A stretch of DNA of 35,905 bases, taken from Pseudomonadota bacterium. GTDB taxonomy: Bacteria; Pseudomonadota; Alphaproteobacteria; Reyranellales; Reyranellaceae. This document shows, piece after piece, positions 1-8,039 of this stretch. Both the position numbers and the translations under genes were made by a program. The notes below the pieces were generated by a model, which had not been told where the DNA came from, did no database searches, and saw only the letters and a program-made list of their open reading frames with translations. Numbering within the stretch: position 1 is the stretch's first letter; every line of letters starts with the position of its first letter. The stretch spans positions 1 through 35,905 of the forward strand of contig JAEWIV010000238.1 of NCBI GenBank assembly GCA_023386865.1, in the 5' to 3' direction.

Positions 1-31
1 CCCCATGCACCGCACGATGCGGGGCATGGGG
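1..31. terminator. Stem-loop, probable terminator of the small Cys-rich gene
   Basis: CCCCATGC (1-8) pairs with GCATGGGG (24-31), and CCGCA (10-14) pairs with TGCGG (18-22), with one A/G mismatch between the two blocks and a 3-nt loop. The hairpin lies 12 bp past the stop codon of the minus-strand gene ending at 44, where a terminator would be expected. The window ends at base 1, so a following U-tract cannot be seen. It could also serve a converging gene outside the window. Confidence 0.5.
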
Positions 32-43
32 AGGACCGTCTCG

Positions 44-160
44 TCATGCGCGATCGCGCAGTTCCCTGACGCCTTGTCGTTCGGCGCAGTGGTCGCAGCA
101 GAAGAACGTACCGTCCTTCTCGCCGCAGGCAGCGGTGGAACTCGAGGCACTCTCGGCCAT
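44..160 (-). CDS. Small Cys-rich putative metal-binding protein (38 aa)
   Basis: A 38-residue product with four cysteines and a histidine packed as C-x8-CC-x-H-C (Cys12, Cys21, Cys22, His24, Cys25), followed by a charged tail. The FFCCDHC core resembles the zinc-knuckle part of YHS/TRASH-type and bacterial metallothionein-like peptides, so metal binding is likely but inferred. The minus-strand ATG at 160 is preceded by AAGGG at suitable spacing; an in-frame ATG at 175 would add five residues. A strong hairpin follows the stop. It is divergent from the CBS-domain gene, with only 37 bp between starts, so its promoter would have to lie partly inside that gene. No specific family could be assigned. 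The residue composition is unlike a chance antisense frame. Confidence 0.55.
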   Translation of the reverse strand: MAESASSSTAACGEKDGTFFCCDHCAERQGVRELRDRA

Positions 161-197
161 TGCCCTTGAACCCATGAACGTGACCGAGGAGGTTGAA

Positions 198-713
198 ATG
201 CGTGCAGGCGAAATCATGACCCGCGATCCAGTCACCGTGCGGCCCGACGCCACGCTGCGCGAAGCCGCTTGCTTGATGGACGATCTGAACATCGGCGCCC
301 TGCCGGTGTGCGACGGTCGCCGGCTGGTCGGCATCATCACCGACCGGGACATCACCGTGCGGGCCACGGCTGACGGCATGCGGCCGGACACGACGTCCGT
401 CCGCGCCGTAATGACCGACGACGTGTGCTGGTGCTTCGAGGACGATCCGGTCGAAGCGATCGAACGCTCGATGTCGCGCCGCCAGATCCGGCGCATGCCG
501 GTGGTCGACGGCCGCAAGCGCCTGGTCGGCATGCTGGCGCTGGGCGACCTCGCCGCCGACCGTGCTGGCGGCACCGAGGAGACGCTGCGCTCCATCTCGA
601 CACCGGCCGAGCCCGACCGCGCCTCGCGCCGCCGTGGTGACGATTTCCATGGCGATGCCCCATGGCCGCCCTACGGCGCCGCTTGGGGCGACTCGCGCTC
701 GGGGCGCGGCTAG
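198..713 (+). CDS. CBS-domain pair protein
   Basis: A cytosolic protein of 171 residues built from two CBS motifs (about 1-60 and 70-135), with the usual signatures IMTRDPVTV, VGIITDRDI, VMTDDV and RRMPVVD. Stand-alone CBS pairs bind adenine nucleotides or related ligands and act as sensor modules. The ATG at 198 is preceded by GAGGAGG (about 185-191), which decides this start over upstream in-frame codons. The last 35 or so residues are polar, low-complexity and not part of the CBS fold, longer than typical for a two-CBS protein of about 145 residues. The next gene begins 14 bp downstream on the same strand, so the two are probably co-transcribed. The ligand cannot be predicted. Confidence 0.9.
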   Translation: MRAGEIMTRDPVTVRPDATLREAACLMDDLNIGALPVCDGRRLVGIITDRDITVRATADGMRPDTTSVRAVMTDDVCWCFEDDPVEAIERSMSRRQIRRMPVVDGRKRLVGMLALGDLAADRAGGTEETLRSISTPAEPDRASRRRGDDFHGDAPWPPYGAAWGDSRSGRG

Positions 714-727
714 CAGCCGCGCGGGCA

Positions 728-2140
728 ATGTTCTTCCGGCGCATCAAGACGCCCGGCATCGCACACAACGCCTACATCGTCGGCAACGACGGCACGGCGG
801 CGGTGATCGATCCGCGCCGCGACATCGACGAGTACCTCGCCGTTGCCCGAGCCAACGGGCTGGCTATCCGCTACGTCGTCGAGACGCATCGACAGGAGGA
901 CTTCGTCATGGGCTCGGCCGCGCTTCGCCAGCTCACGGGTGCTTCGATCGTCGCTGGCGACCACGCGCTGTTCGCCCATGCCGACCGCCGCCTGAAAGAC
1001 GGCGAGATGCTCGACCTCGACGGGCTCCGCCTCCAGGCCCTGGCGACCCCGGGGCACACGCTGGAAAGCACCAGCTGGGCCGCCTTCGTTGCCGACTGTC
1101 CCGATCGCGCATGGGGCGTGTTCACCGGCGATGCCCTGTTCGTCGGCGAGACCGGCCGTACCGATCTTGCCGATCCGCGGGCGACAGCGGCGAATGCCGG
1201 CCTGCTCTACGATTCGGTGCGCACGAAGATATTCCCGCTCGGCGACCAGGCCCTGCTGTTCCCGGGCCACGGCGCCGGATCGGTGTGCGGCCGCCACATT
1301 GCATCGCGCGACGACTCCACTCTCGGCCTAGAGAAGATGGTCAACCCGGTGTGGCGCATGAGTCGCAGCGAGTTCATGGCGCACAAACAGGCGGAGCGCA
1401 TTCCGCGGCCTCCGTACTTCTCCCTGATGGAGCGCCTGAACCTCGACGGCGGCCGGCTGGCCACCGTCTCGGCCCAGCGGGTGAGGGTGCTGCCGCTGCG
1501 CGAGTTCGTGGCGCAGGGCCGCGAGGGCGTGGTGATCGACACGCGGCCGCCCGAGGCCTTCGCCGGCGGCCACATCCCGCGCGCCTACAGCATCTGGCTC
1601 GCCGGCCTTTCGTCGTTCGCCGGCTGGATCGCCGACGACTCGGCACCTGTGTACCTGATCCTCGAAGATCCTGGCCGCCTCGAGATCGCCGTCGCTGCCT
1701 TGGCCCGAATCGGCATCGATCGCATCGAAGGTTTCCTGGCCGGCGGATTTGCCGCCTGGCGCTACGCAGGGCTGCCGATCGTCGCCGCTGGCACCGCCGC
1801 CGTGGCCGATGTCGCGAGGGACTTGGCGCGCTACCGCGTGCTCGACGTGCGCGAGGCGGATGAATACGCGGAGGGGCACATCGAGGGCGCCGTCAACGTC
1901 TATGTCGGCGAGCTGGAGCGGCGCGTCGACGAGCTCGCGCGGCTGATGCCGCGCGACCGGCCGATCGCCGTGGTCTGCAGCGTCGGCAATCGCGCGAGCC
2001 TGGGCGTCAGCATCCTGCAGCGCCAGGGCTGGACCGATGTCCACAACCTGCTGGGCGGCATCACCGCGTGGCGCGCGCTGGGCGCTCCCCTGCAGAGAAA
2101 CCAGGGGCGGCGCCAGCCGGCTGACGCCGCGGCCGGCTGA
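728..2140 (+). CDS. MBL-fold (persulfide dioxygenase-like) / double rhodanese fusion
   Basis: 470 residues: a metallo-beta-lactamase domain of the ETHE1/persulfide-dioxygenase-like group (about 1-235), then two rhodanese domains (about 250-350 and 355-455). In the MBL domain the three ligands that hold the single iron of persulfide dioxygenases are present (His54 in ETH, His110 in TPGH, Asp135 in FTGD), plus His181. The usual second His of ETHxH is Gln56, and Phe59 replaces the His after Asp58. The first rhodanese lacks an active-site Cys (loop reads LILEDPGR); the second has Cys417 in VVCSVGNR. Expected role: oxidation or transfer of sulfane sulfur in the cytoplasm. The start at 728 aligns with the family N-terminus; an ATG at 662 would add 22 Ala/Arg-rich residues and overlap the CBS gene. 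Confidence 0.88.
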   Translation: MFFRRIKTPGIAHNAYIVGNDGTAAVIDPRRDIDEYLAVARANGLAIRYVVETHRQEDFVMGSAALRQLTGASIVAGDHALFAHADRRLKDGEMLDLDGLRLQALATPGHTLESTSWAAFVADCPDRAWGVFTGDALFVGETGRTDLADPRATAANAGLLYDSVRTKIFPLGDQALLFPGHGAGSVCGRHIASRDDSTLGLEKMVNPVWRMSRSEFMAHKQAERIPRPPYFSLMERLNLDGGRLATVSAQRVRVLPLREFVAQGREGVVIDTRPPEAFAGGHIPRAYSIWLAGLSSFAGWIADDSAPVYLILEDPGRLEIAVAALARIGIDRIEGFLAGGFAAWRYAGLPIVAAGTAAVADVARDLARYRVLDVREADEYAEGHIEGAVNVYVGELERRVDELARLMPRDRPIAVVCSVGNRASLGVSILQRQGWTDVHNLLGGITAWRALGAPLQRNQGRRQPADAAAG

Positions 2141-2153
2141 GGGTCGCGCAGGC

Positions 2154-2447
2154 TCAGTCCGCCTTCTTCGTCAGCACCTTGAAGTTCGGGTCGAACGTCA
2201 AGTCGTACTTCTTGCCGTCCTGGCAGGTCGCGTCGTCGACCTCGAACTTGCCGTTGGGATGCGTCGCCGCCTTGGCATCGTCGAACTCCATCTTGCCGCC
2301 GCTGCAGCCCGCCTCCTTGAGCGCGGCTTCCAACTTCGGCCGTTCCTGATCGGTGACAGGGCGATCCTTGGCGAGCGCCGACGTGGTCAGCACCGCCGCG
2401 ACCGGCAGGACGATCGACGTCGCCGCCAGGGCCATCACATATCGCAT
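2154..2447 (-). CDS. Small secreted PepSY-like domain protein
   Basis: 97 residues. Residues 1 to about 25 form a Sec signal peptide (MRYVMALAATS, ending near SALA). The mature part of about 70 residues resembles PepSY-like/DUF domains found in short periplasmic proteins, with the typical GKFEVDDATCQDGKKYDL stretch and two cysteines that could form a disulfide. The minus-strand ATG at 2447 is preceded by GGAG in GGAGACTGAA. The gene follows paoC by 20 bp on the same strand and could be read through from the paoABC operon. It is convergent with the MBL-rhodanese gene, with 13 bp between stops. Its molecular role is unknown; PepSY-type domains are usually regarded as inhibitory or binding modules. 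Confidence 0.8.
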   Translation of the reverse strand: MRYVMALAATSIVLPVAAVLTTSALAKDRPVTDQERPKLEAALKEAGCSGGKMEFDDAKAATHPNGKFEVDDATCQDGKKYDLTFDPNFKVLTKKAD

Positions 2448-2467
2448 TTCAGTCTCCATGGGTGGTC

Positions 2468-4759
2468 TCACAACAGCTTATCGAGGGTGATGGGCAGGTC
2501 GCGCACGCGCCTGCCCGTGGCGTTGAACACGGCATTGGCAATGGCCGCCGCCGTGCCGGTGATGCCGATCTCGCCGATGCCACGCGCGCCGAGCGGCGCC
2601 TGCGGGTCGGGGATGTCGGTCCACATGACCTCGATCTCGGGCACGTCGAGATGCACGGGCAGGTGATACTCCGCCAGGCTGGGGTTCAGGACCCGCCCGG
2701 TGCGCGCGTCAAACAGCGTCTCCTCGGAGAGCGCCAGGCCGATGCCCATGATGATGCCGCCGCGGAACTGGCTGGCGGCCGTCTTGGGATTGAGGATGCG
2801 CCCGCAGTCGAACGAGCCCAGGAAGCGGCGGACCCGCACCTCGCCGGTCACGGCATTGACGGCGACCTCGGCGAACTGCGCGCCCGTCGAGTGCATGGCG
2901 TACTTCATCTGCTCCAGCGGCAGCGACCCGCTTTCCTCGGCCTCGATGCCGGCGCGGCCGGCACGGCTCAGGATCGAGCCGTAGCTTTCGTGCCGCGACG
3001 GGTCCTTGGCGTGCGCGAGACCGCCGTCGCGCGTCACGATCTCGCTGGTCCTGAGCCCGGCGAGCGGACTGTCGTTGCCGGCGAGCTTCAGCAGCGAGGC
3101 GACCAGCGCCTCGGCCGCCGCCGTCACCGCGGCAATCGTGCCGACCGTCTGCGACGAGCCGCCGGCCATCGCGCCTGGCGGCAGGCGGCTGTCGCCGTAT
3201 TCGAACGACACCTGCTCCAGCTCGACGCCCAGCCGGTCGGCAGCGTGCTGCGCCTGCACCGTGGCGGTGCCCATGCCCATCTCGTGTCCCGCGGTGAACA
3301 CGGTGACCCGGCCGTCCGAGCCGAGCCGCAGTCGTGCCTTGACGCCCGGCAAGCGGTAGTAGGGATAGGTCGCGGTGGCGACGCCCATGCCGAGAAGCCA
3401 TTCGCCGTCGCGCCGTCGGCCTGGGACGGGATCGCGCCGCTCCCAGCCGAAGCGTGCTGCGCCGTCGGCGTAGGCCTTCAGGAGATGGCGCGACGAGTGG
3501 GGCGCGCTGGTCGTCGGATCGCGCTCGGGCTCCCAGAGCCGCCGCAGCTCGATGGGATCGATCGCCATCGCGTGCGCGAGGTCGTCGATGGCGCTCTCCA
3601 GGGCGAAGGTGCCGACCGACTCGCCCGGCGCCCGCATCCAGGTGTTGGCCAGCATGTCCATGTCGGCCACGGCCTGCTCCAGCAGCATCGTCTTGGCAGC
3701 GTAAAGATGCCGCGCCGGGAAAGTGTACTGCTCGGGACAGTTGTTGTGCGCCGTCATGGCGACCACGCCGGTGTGGATCAGGCTGTCGAGCCGGCCGTCC
3801 TGGGCTACGCCGAGCGCCACGCGCTGCCGGGTCGTCGTGCGGCCGCCGACCAAGCGATAAACTCCCTCGCGGCTCAGCACCAGGCGAACCGGCCGCTTGG
3901 CAAGCCGGGCGGCGGCGGCGGCCAGGATCTGGTGACTCCACAGGGTCTTGCCGCCGAACCCGCCGCCGACGAACGGCGACAGCACGCGCACCCGGTCAGC
4001 CGCGAGACCGAACACCTTGGCAAGCGTCCTCGCCGTGCCCGTGATCATCTGCGTGGCGTCGTGCACCACCAGCGTCTCACCCTCCCACAGCGCGGTCGCG
4101 GCGTGCAGTTCCAGCGCATTGTGGTTCAGGAACGGCGTCGTGTACGTCGCATCCACGCGATGCGCCGCGGCGCGCAAGGCCTTCTCGGCGTCGCCCTTCG
4201 CGACAACGGCGGGCTCGCCGATCACCGCGCCCGGACTGCGCGGCTTGCCTGAGGCCACGGCGAAATCGGTGACGGCCGACTGCGCCTCGTAGGCCACCCT
4301 CACCAATCCGGCCGCGTGCTCGGCCTGCTCCCAGGTCTCGGCCAGCACGACGGCGACGGCCTCGCCGTTCCAGTGGATCGTTTCGTCCTGCATGACCGGC
4401 AGGTCGCTGCCAGCAACGCCATCGCCCTCGCCGAACGTTTCCGGCGCCTTCATGCGCGGCGCGTTGCGATACGTCATCACCAGGATCACGCCGGTTGCCG
4501 CCTCGGCGGCGCTCGTGTCCAGCGTCGCGATGCGGCCGCGGGCGATCGTCGAATGCACGACGGCGGCATGCAAAAGCCCGTCGAGGGGAAACTCGGCGGC
4601 GAAACGCGCCTCGCCACGCACCTTCAGCACGCCGTCGAGCCGCGACACGGGTTGGCCGACATGGCCATGCTTGAGCGTCGTGCCCTCAGGCCGCGTGCCC
4701 GGCACCAGTGCGTCGGGAACGTGGCGCAGCATCGTGCGCAGGATGCCGGTCATGCTCAT
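2468..4759 (-). CDS. paoC: Xanthine-dehydrogenase-family molybdopterin subunit (PaoC-like)
   Basis: The large catalytic subunit (763 aa) of a three-subunit molybdenum hydroxylase of the PaoABC/YagTSR type, expected to oxidise aldehydes to acids. It shows the family order: an N-terminal a/b hammerhead domain (about 30-150), then the molybdopterin-binding domain with GGGFGGK, a substrate-channel region with MRAPGES, and GARGIGEIG near the C-terminus, whose Glu is the catalytic base in this family. The start at 4759 (MSMTG) overlaps the paoB stop by ATGA, typical of translational coupling. Length is close to E. coli PaoC (about 730). No XdhC/PaoD-type cofactor chaperone gene lies in the window, so maturation must depend on a gene elsewhere. 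The substrate is inferred from the family only. Confidence 0.92.
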   Translation of the reverse strand: MSMTGILRTMLRHVPDALVPGTRPEGTTLKHGHVGQPVSRLDGVLKVRGEARFAAEFPLDGLLHAAVVHSTIARGRIATLDTSAAEAATGVILVMTYRNAPRMKAPETFGEGDGVAGSDLPVMQDETIHWNGEAVAVVLAETWEQAEHAAGLVRVAYEAQSAVTDFAVASGKPRSPGAVIGEPAVVAKGDAEKALRAAAHRVDATYTTPFLNHNALELHAATALWEGETLVVHDATQMITGTARTLAKVFGLAADRVRVLSPFVGGGFGGKTLWSHQILAAAAARLAKRPVRLVLSREGVYRLVGGRTTTRQRVALGVAQDGRLDSLIHTGVVAMTAHNNCPEQYTFPARHLYAAKTMLLEQAVADMDMLANTWMRAPGESVGTFALESAIDDLAHAMAIDPIELRRLWEPERDPTTSAPHSSRHLLKAYADGAARFGWERRDPVPGRRRDGEWLLGMGVATATYPYYRLPGVKARLRLGSDGRVTVFTAGHEMGMGTATVQAQHAADRLGVELEQVSFEYGDSRLPPGAMAGGSSQTVGTIAAVTAAAEALVASLLKLAGNDSPLAGLRTSEIVTRDGGLAHAKDPSRHESYGSILSRAGRAGIEAEESGSLPLEQMKYAMHSTGAQFAEVAVNAVTGEVRVRRFLGSFDCGRILNPKTAASQFRGGIIMGIGLALSEETLFDARTGRVLNPSLAEYHLPVHLDVPEIEVMWTDIPDPQAPLGARGIGEIGITGTAAAIANAVFNATGRRVRDLPITLDKLL

Positions 4760-5742
4760 GGGCGGCCTGCCGCGAGTTGAGTGAGCACGGCGACGATGGT
4801 CCGCTTCGCCAGCTCGACCTTGAACGCATTGTCCCTGAGCGGCCGCGCCGAGGACAGCTCGCCTTCCGCGGCACGGCGAAACAGATCCTCCGACGGCCGC
4901 TCGCCGTGCAGCAGGGTTTCCGCGACACGTGCCCGCCACGGCTTGTGAGCGACGCCGCCCAACGCGACCCGGGCGTCGCGGATCGTGCCGTCGGCGGCGA
5001 CCTCGAGCGCGGCTGCGACAGACACCAGCGCGAAGGCGTAGCTCGAACGGTCGCGGACCTTGCGATAGGTCGAGCGCCGCGCCAGCGGCAGGGGCGGCAA
5101 CTCGATCGCCACGATCAGCTCGCCGGGCTCGAGCTCGGTCTCGCGGTCGGGCGTGTCGCCCGGCAGGCGGTGCAGCGCCTCCAGCGGCAGGGTTCGGGTG
5201 CCCGCGGGACCTTCGAGGTGCACCGTGGCGTCCAGCGCGGCCAGCGCCACGCACATGTCGGACGGATGCGTCGCCACGCAGGCGGGGGAGGCGCCCAGGA
5301 TTGCATGCATGCGATTGAATCCGCCGACGGCGTCGCAGCCCGCGCCGGGGTCTCGCTTGTTGCAGCGCGCGGCGTCGTCATAGAAGTAGAGGCATCGCGT
5401 GCGTTGCAGCAGGTTGCCGCCGACCGTCGCCATGTTGCGGATCTGTGCCGAAGCGCCGGCGACGATGGCGCGAGTCAGCATCGGATACCGCGTGCGCACC
5501 CGCCGGTCCGCCGCCAGCGCCGTGTTTGTGGTCGCCGCCCCGACCCGCAGTCCGCCGTCATCGCGTTCGGTGATCGCGCGCTCGAGGCCGGTGACATCGA
5601 CGAGCGAGGAGGGCCGCTCGATGCCCTCGCGCATCAGGTCGACGAGGTTCGTGCCACCGCCCAGGTACTTGGCGCCGGGCCGGGTGACGCCGCGGATCGC
5701 CGCGGCCGGATCGCCGGCGCGGCTGTAGGTGAAAGGGGTCAT
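4756..5742 (-). CDS. paoB: FAD/[4Fe-4S] subunit of aldehyde oxidoreductase (PaoB-like)
   Basis: 328 residues with the FAD_binding_5 fold (GGGTNLVDLM at about 28-37; ATVGGNLLQRTRC at about 105-117) and a C-terminal CO-dehydrogenase flavoprotein domain. Four cysteines, Cys117, Cys127, Cys136 and Cys155, lie in the insertion that carries the extra [4Fe-4S] cluster of E. coli PaoB, which separates this group from ordinary xanthine dehydrogenase flavin subunits. It passes electrons between the 2Fe-2S subunit and FAD. The ATG at 5742 overlaps the paoA stop (ATGA) and the stop overlaps the paoC start in the same way, so the three subunits are translationally coupled. Confidence 0.93.
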   Translation of the reverse strand: MTPFTYSRAGDPAAAIRGVTRPGAKYLGGGTNLVDLMREGIERPSSLVDVTGLERAITERDDGGLRVGAATTNTALAADRRVRTRYPMLTRAIVAGASAQIRNMATVGGNLLQRTRCLYFYDDAARCNKRDPGAGCDAVGGFNRMHAILGASPACVATHPSDMCVALAALDATVHLEGPAGTRTLPLEALHRLPGDTPDRETELEPGELIVAIELPPLPLARRSTYRKVRDRSSYAFALVSVAAALEVAADGTIRDARVALGGVAHKPWRARVAETLLHGERPSEDLFRRAAEGELSSARPLRDNAFKVELAKRTIVAVLTQLAAGRP

Positions 5743-6275
5743 GCCGCTCTCGCTTGCCGCACGTCGGCATGGAGCGCGTCCTCGCCGAAGGTATCGACGA
5801 TGGCCGAGACGATGCCGTTGTGGGCGCCGCAGCGGCAGAGGTTGCCGCTCATGCGCTCGCGCAATTCGTCGCGACTGAGCGCGATCGCCTCGGCGGCCAG
5901 ATCGTCTGTGACATGACTGGGCACGCCGCGCGCAACTTCCCGCACCATGGCGATCGCCGAGCAGATCTGACCCGGCGTGCAATAGCCGCACTGGAAGCCG
6001 TCATGCGCCACGAACGCCGCCTGCAGGGGATGCAGGCCCGCACCATCGGCGACGCCCTCGACAGTGACGATCTCACGTTCTTGGTACTGCACCGCGAGCG
6101 CCAGGCAGGCGTTGATGCGCTCACCGTCGACCAGCACCGTGCAGGCTCCGCAGGCACCCTGGTTGCAGCCCTTCTTGGAGCCTGTGAGGCCCAAGTGGTC
6201 GCGCAGCAGGTCGAGGAGGGAAGTGCGCAGGTCGACGTCGATCTCGACCGCGCGACCGTTGATGCGGAAGTCCAT
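5739..6275 (-). CDS. paoA: 2Fe-2S subunit of aldehyde oxidoreductase (PaoA-like)
   Basis: 178 residues with two [2Fe-2S] clusters: a plant-ferredoxin-type N-terminal domain (Cys37, Cys42, Cys45, Cys57, in GCNQGACGAC...C) and a four-helix C-terminal domain (Cys96, Cys99, Cys147, Cys149, in CGYC and CRC). First gene of paoABC. The ATG at 6275 has AGGAG just upstream. Unlike E. coli PaoA, which carries a twin-arginine leader and takes the enzyme to the periplasm, this product starts directly with the ferredoxin fold (MDFRINGRAV). The upstream in-frame extension is arginine-rich without a hydrophobic segment, so the complex should stay in the cytoplasm. Confidence 0.93.
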   Translation of the reverse strand: MDFRINGRAVEIDVDLRTSLLDLLRDHLGLTGSKKGCNQGACGACTVLVDGERINACLALAVQYQEREIVTVEGVADGAGLHPLQAAFVAHDGFQCGYCTPGQICSAIAMVREVARGVPSHVTDDLAAEAIALSRDELRERMSGNLCRCGAHNGIVSAIVDTFGEDALHADVRQARAA

Positions 6276-6408
6276 GGCATGCTCCTGTGAGGGGCGAACG
6301 GCATGCCGGCTCGAACGTTCCCGCAACGCGCGATCAAGCCGCGCTTCCGCCGGAGTGGTTCGTCCTAAGCGTTGGCCCGTCGCGCCTCGACCGCGTCGTG
6401 CAGGCGGA

Positions 6409-7644
6409 TCACCACTTATGCCAGCCAGTGCCGGCCCCGGAGCTGGTGCCGGGCTTGACGCCGCCGGCCACGCTTCCCTTGGGCTGCGGCACCCATTTCA
6501 CCTTGTTCAGGTTCGATATGATCTCGGCGTCGCCGGCATAGTGCTTGGCGATCATTCGCTCGGCCGCGGCATCCACCGCGGCGTCGCGAGCGGCAGTGCC
6601 GCCGGCCACGCGGGCAGCGCCGCGCGCCAGGCCGGCGATGCCCGTCAGCGCCAGGCCGACCTCGGCGACCTGGCCTGCCGTCTTCGCCACCTTGAGGACC
6701 GCGACGACGCGGCCTGCTCCCCTCGACGAATCGTCGGCATACTGCGCCACCAGGTTCGCGTTGTTGCGCGTCGCGATCGCGGCGACCACGAGGTAGGGCG
6801 GCGACTTGAAGACGTTGCCGCCTATGTTCAGCTCGCGCGCCTTGATGAGCATCTTGTGCGGGTAGTCCCAGATGGAGCGGTCGGGCAGCTCGGCGCCGCC
6901 GACGAAGTCCGAGATGCCGCCGACGATCGGCGCCTTCGCCTTGCGCATGATCAGCCGGTTGTGCTCCTCGATCCCCGAGTCGATCTCCGCGCTCAGGATC
7001 GCGATCTGGCGCTCGAGCGACCTTTGGGTCGGGCCGCGGTGAACGGCATCGTAGTAGCCCGCGCCGAACAGCACAGTACCGAGCAGCTCCTCGCGATCGA
7101 GCTGTCCGTCGTTGGTGGGGATCGCGTCGCCGTCGTAGCCGATGCACAGCCAGGCCCGGAAGGTTCGCGGGTCGACGATCCAGTGGCCGGGATCTTCGGG
7201 GTCGCGCACGAGCTGGTTGTCGAAGCGCAGCCAGATGCCCTTGCTCTCCAGCGTGTTGCGCACCCGTCCGAGATATTCCGCTTCGTCGGGATTGTCGGTC
7301 GCGGGCTTCAGGGCGTCCACCGTCAGGAGCCGCTTGTAGTCGAGACGGATATGCTGGTCGCTTTCGCTCACCCGGATCTGGGTGGCCATGATGCGGTAGG
7401 CGCGGTTCACCGTTTTCTCGTCGCGCATGACGATGGCGCCGCTCTGCGCGATCACGGACCTCTTGTAGACCTCGTTGGCCTGCTTGGCGACTTCGGGATT
7501 GACGACGTCGGCGTCGAGCACCCGCTGGACTTGAGCGAGCTGCGCGGGCGTGATGACCGTCAGCACATACGGCAGGTGCCTTTGAAGCAGCGTGCGGGCA
7601 TCCGCCGCTTTCAGCGCGATGGCGCGTTTCCGATCTTCTGCCAT
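6409..7644 (-). CDS. Hypothetical protein, 411 aa, effector-like C-terminus
   Basis: I do not recognise this protein. The minus-strand ATG at 7644 follows GAGGGG at good spacing; a longer frame upstream lacks support. The N-terminal two thirds (about 1-300) is a mixed soluble region with aromatic-rich stretches (GHWIVDPRTFRAW, YPHKMLIKARELNIGG). Residues about 308-385 are Ala/Gly-rich with an amphipathic or weakly hydrophobic helix pair (VAEVGLALTGIAGLA), and the end is a short polar tail finishing GTGWHKW. There is no signal peptide. The layout resembles a large cytosolic or secreted-effector-type protein, but I found no catalytic motif. Upstream (5') of it lies a divergent small membrane protein gene; downstream on the same strand is paoA after 133 bp. 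Confidence 0.8.
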   Translation of the reverse strand: MAEDRKRAIALKAADARTLLQRHLPYVLTVITPAQLAQVQRVLDADVVNPEVAKQANEVYKRSVIAQSGAIVMRDEKTVNRAYRIMATQIRVSESDQHIRLDYKRLLTVDALKPATDNPDEAEYLGRVRNTLESKGIWLRFDNQLVRDPEDPGHWIVDPRTFRAWLCIGYDGDAIPTNDGQLDREELLGTVLFGAGYYDAVHRGPTQRSLERQIAILSAEIDSGIEEHNRLIMRKAKAPIVGGISDFVGGAELPDRSIWDYPHKMLIKARELNIGGNVFKSPPYLVVAAIATRNNANLVAQYADDSSRGAGRVVAVLKVAKTAGQVAEVGLALTGIAGLARGAARVAGGTAARDAAVDAAAERMIAKHYAGDAEIISNLNKVKWVPQPKGSVAGGVKPGTSSGAGTGWHKW

Positions 7645-7808
7645 GGGACCCCTCGTCAGCCTGACTTGCGAGGCGATGTCGAACCGGTCGATCGCGCATG
7701 GTAACGGCAGCCCGCGGCCGTCGGGTGTGTCAAATTTCACAGACGGCGGCTCCCCTGCGGTTGCGGTCCTGACCGGAACCGGCGATCCCCGCGGCGCGTT
7801 CGTCGGTC

Positions 7809-8030
7809 ATGGTGAAGCGGTACAAACGGTCGAGGCTCGATCCGACGACGTTCATTCTGCTGGCGGCCGTCGGAGTCGTCGGTGCGCTGGTTGCCCGCCG
7901 CTACGGTCTCCTGCAGGGGCTACGCACGGTCAATCGCGCTCTCGGCGTTGCCAGCGTGGTGCGGGCTCCGCGCAAGCCGCGAGCGCGCCCGGTCCGCCCG
8001 AAAGTCGTTCGCTTCTCGCGGCCGGGATAG
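7809..8030 (+). CDS. Small single-pass membrane protein, 73 aa
   Basis: Basic N-terminus (MVKRYKRSR), one predicted membrane helix (about 15-31, FILLAAVGVVGALVA), then a very basic Arg/Pro/Lys-rich tail. The pattern is that of a small inner-membrane protein with a cationic tail, possibly membrane- or nucleic-acid-associated. No family was recognised. The ribosome site before the ATG is weak, and a GTG is the next codon. It is convergent with the hybrid kinase (stops 9 bp apart) and divergent from the 411-residue protein. Called because the hydrophobic/basic arrangement is coherent, but it could be a chance frame. Confidence 0.5.
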   Translation: MVKRYKRSRLDPTTFILLAAVGVVGALVARRYGLLQGLRTVNRALGVASVVRAPRKPRARPVRPKVVRFSRPG

Positions 8031-8039
8031 GCACTTTCC

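Noticed and set aside
662..727. Upstream ATG of the MBL-rhodanese gene
   Set aside because: The added 22 residues are Ala/Arg-rich, overlap the CBS gene and are not part of the family fold; the ATG at 728 matches the usual N-terminus.
2462..4252. A 596-residue open frame antisense to paoC
   Set aside because: Low-complexity translation without domain motifs; paoC is intact on the opposite strand.
6064..7704. A 546-residue open frame on the plus strand over paoA and the 411-residue gene
   Set aside because: It runs across two genes with supported starts on the other strand and has no motif.
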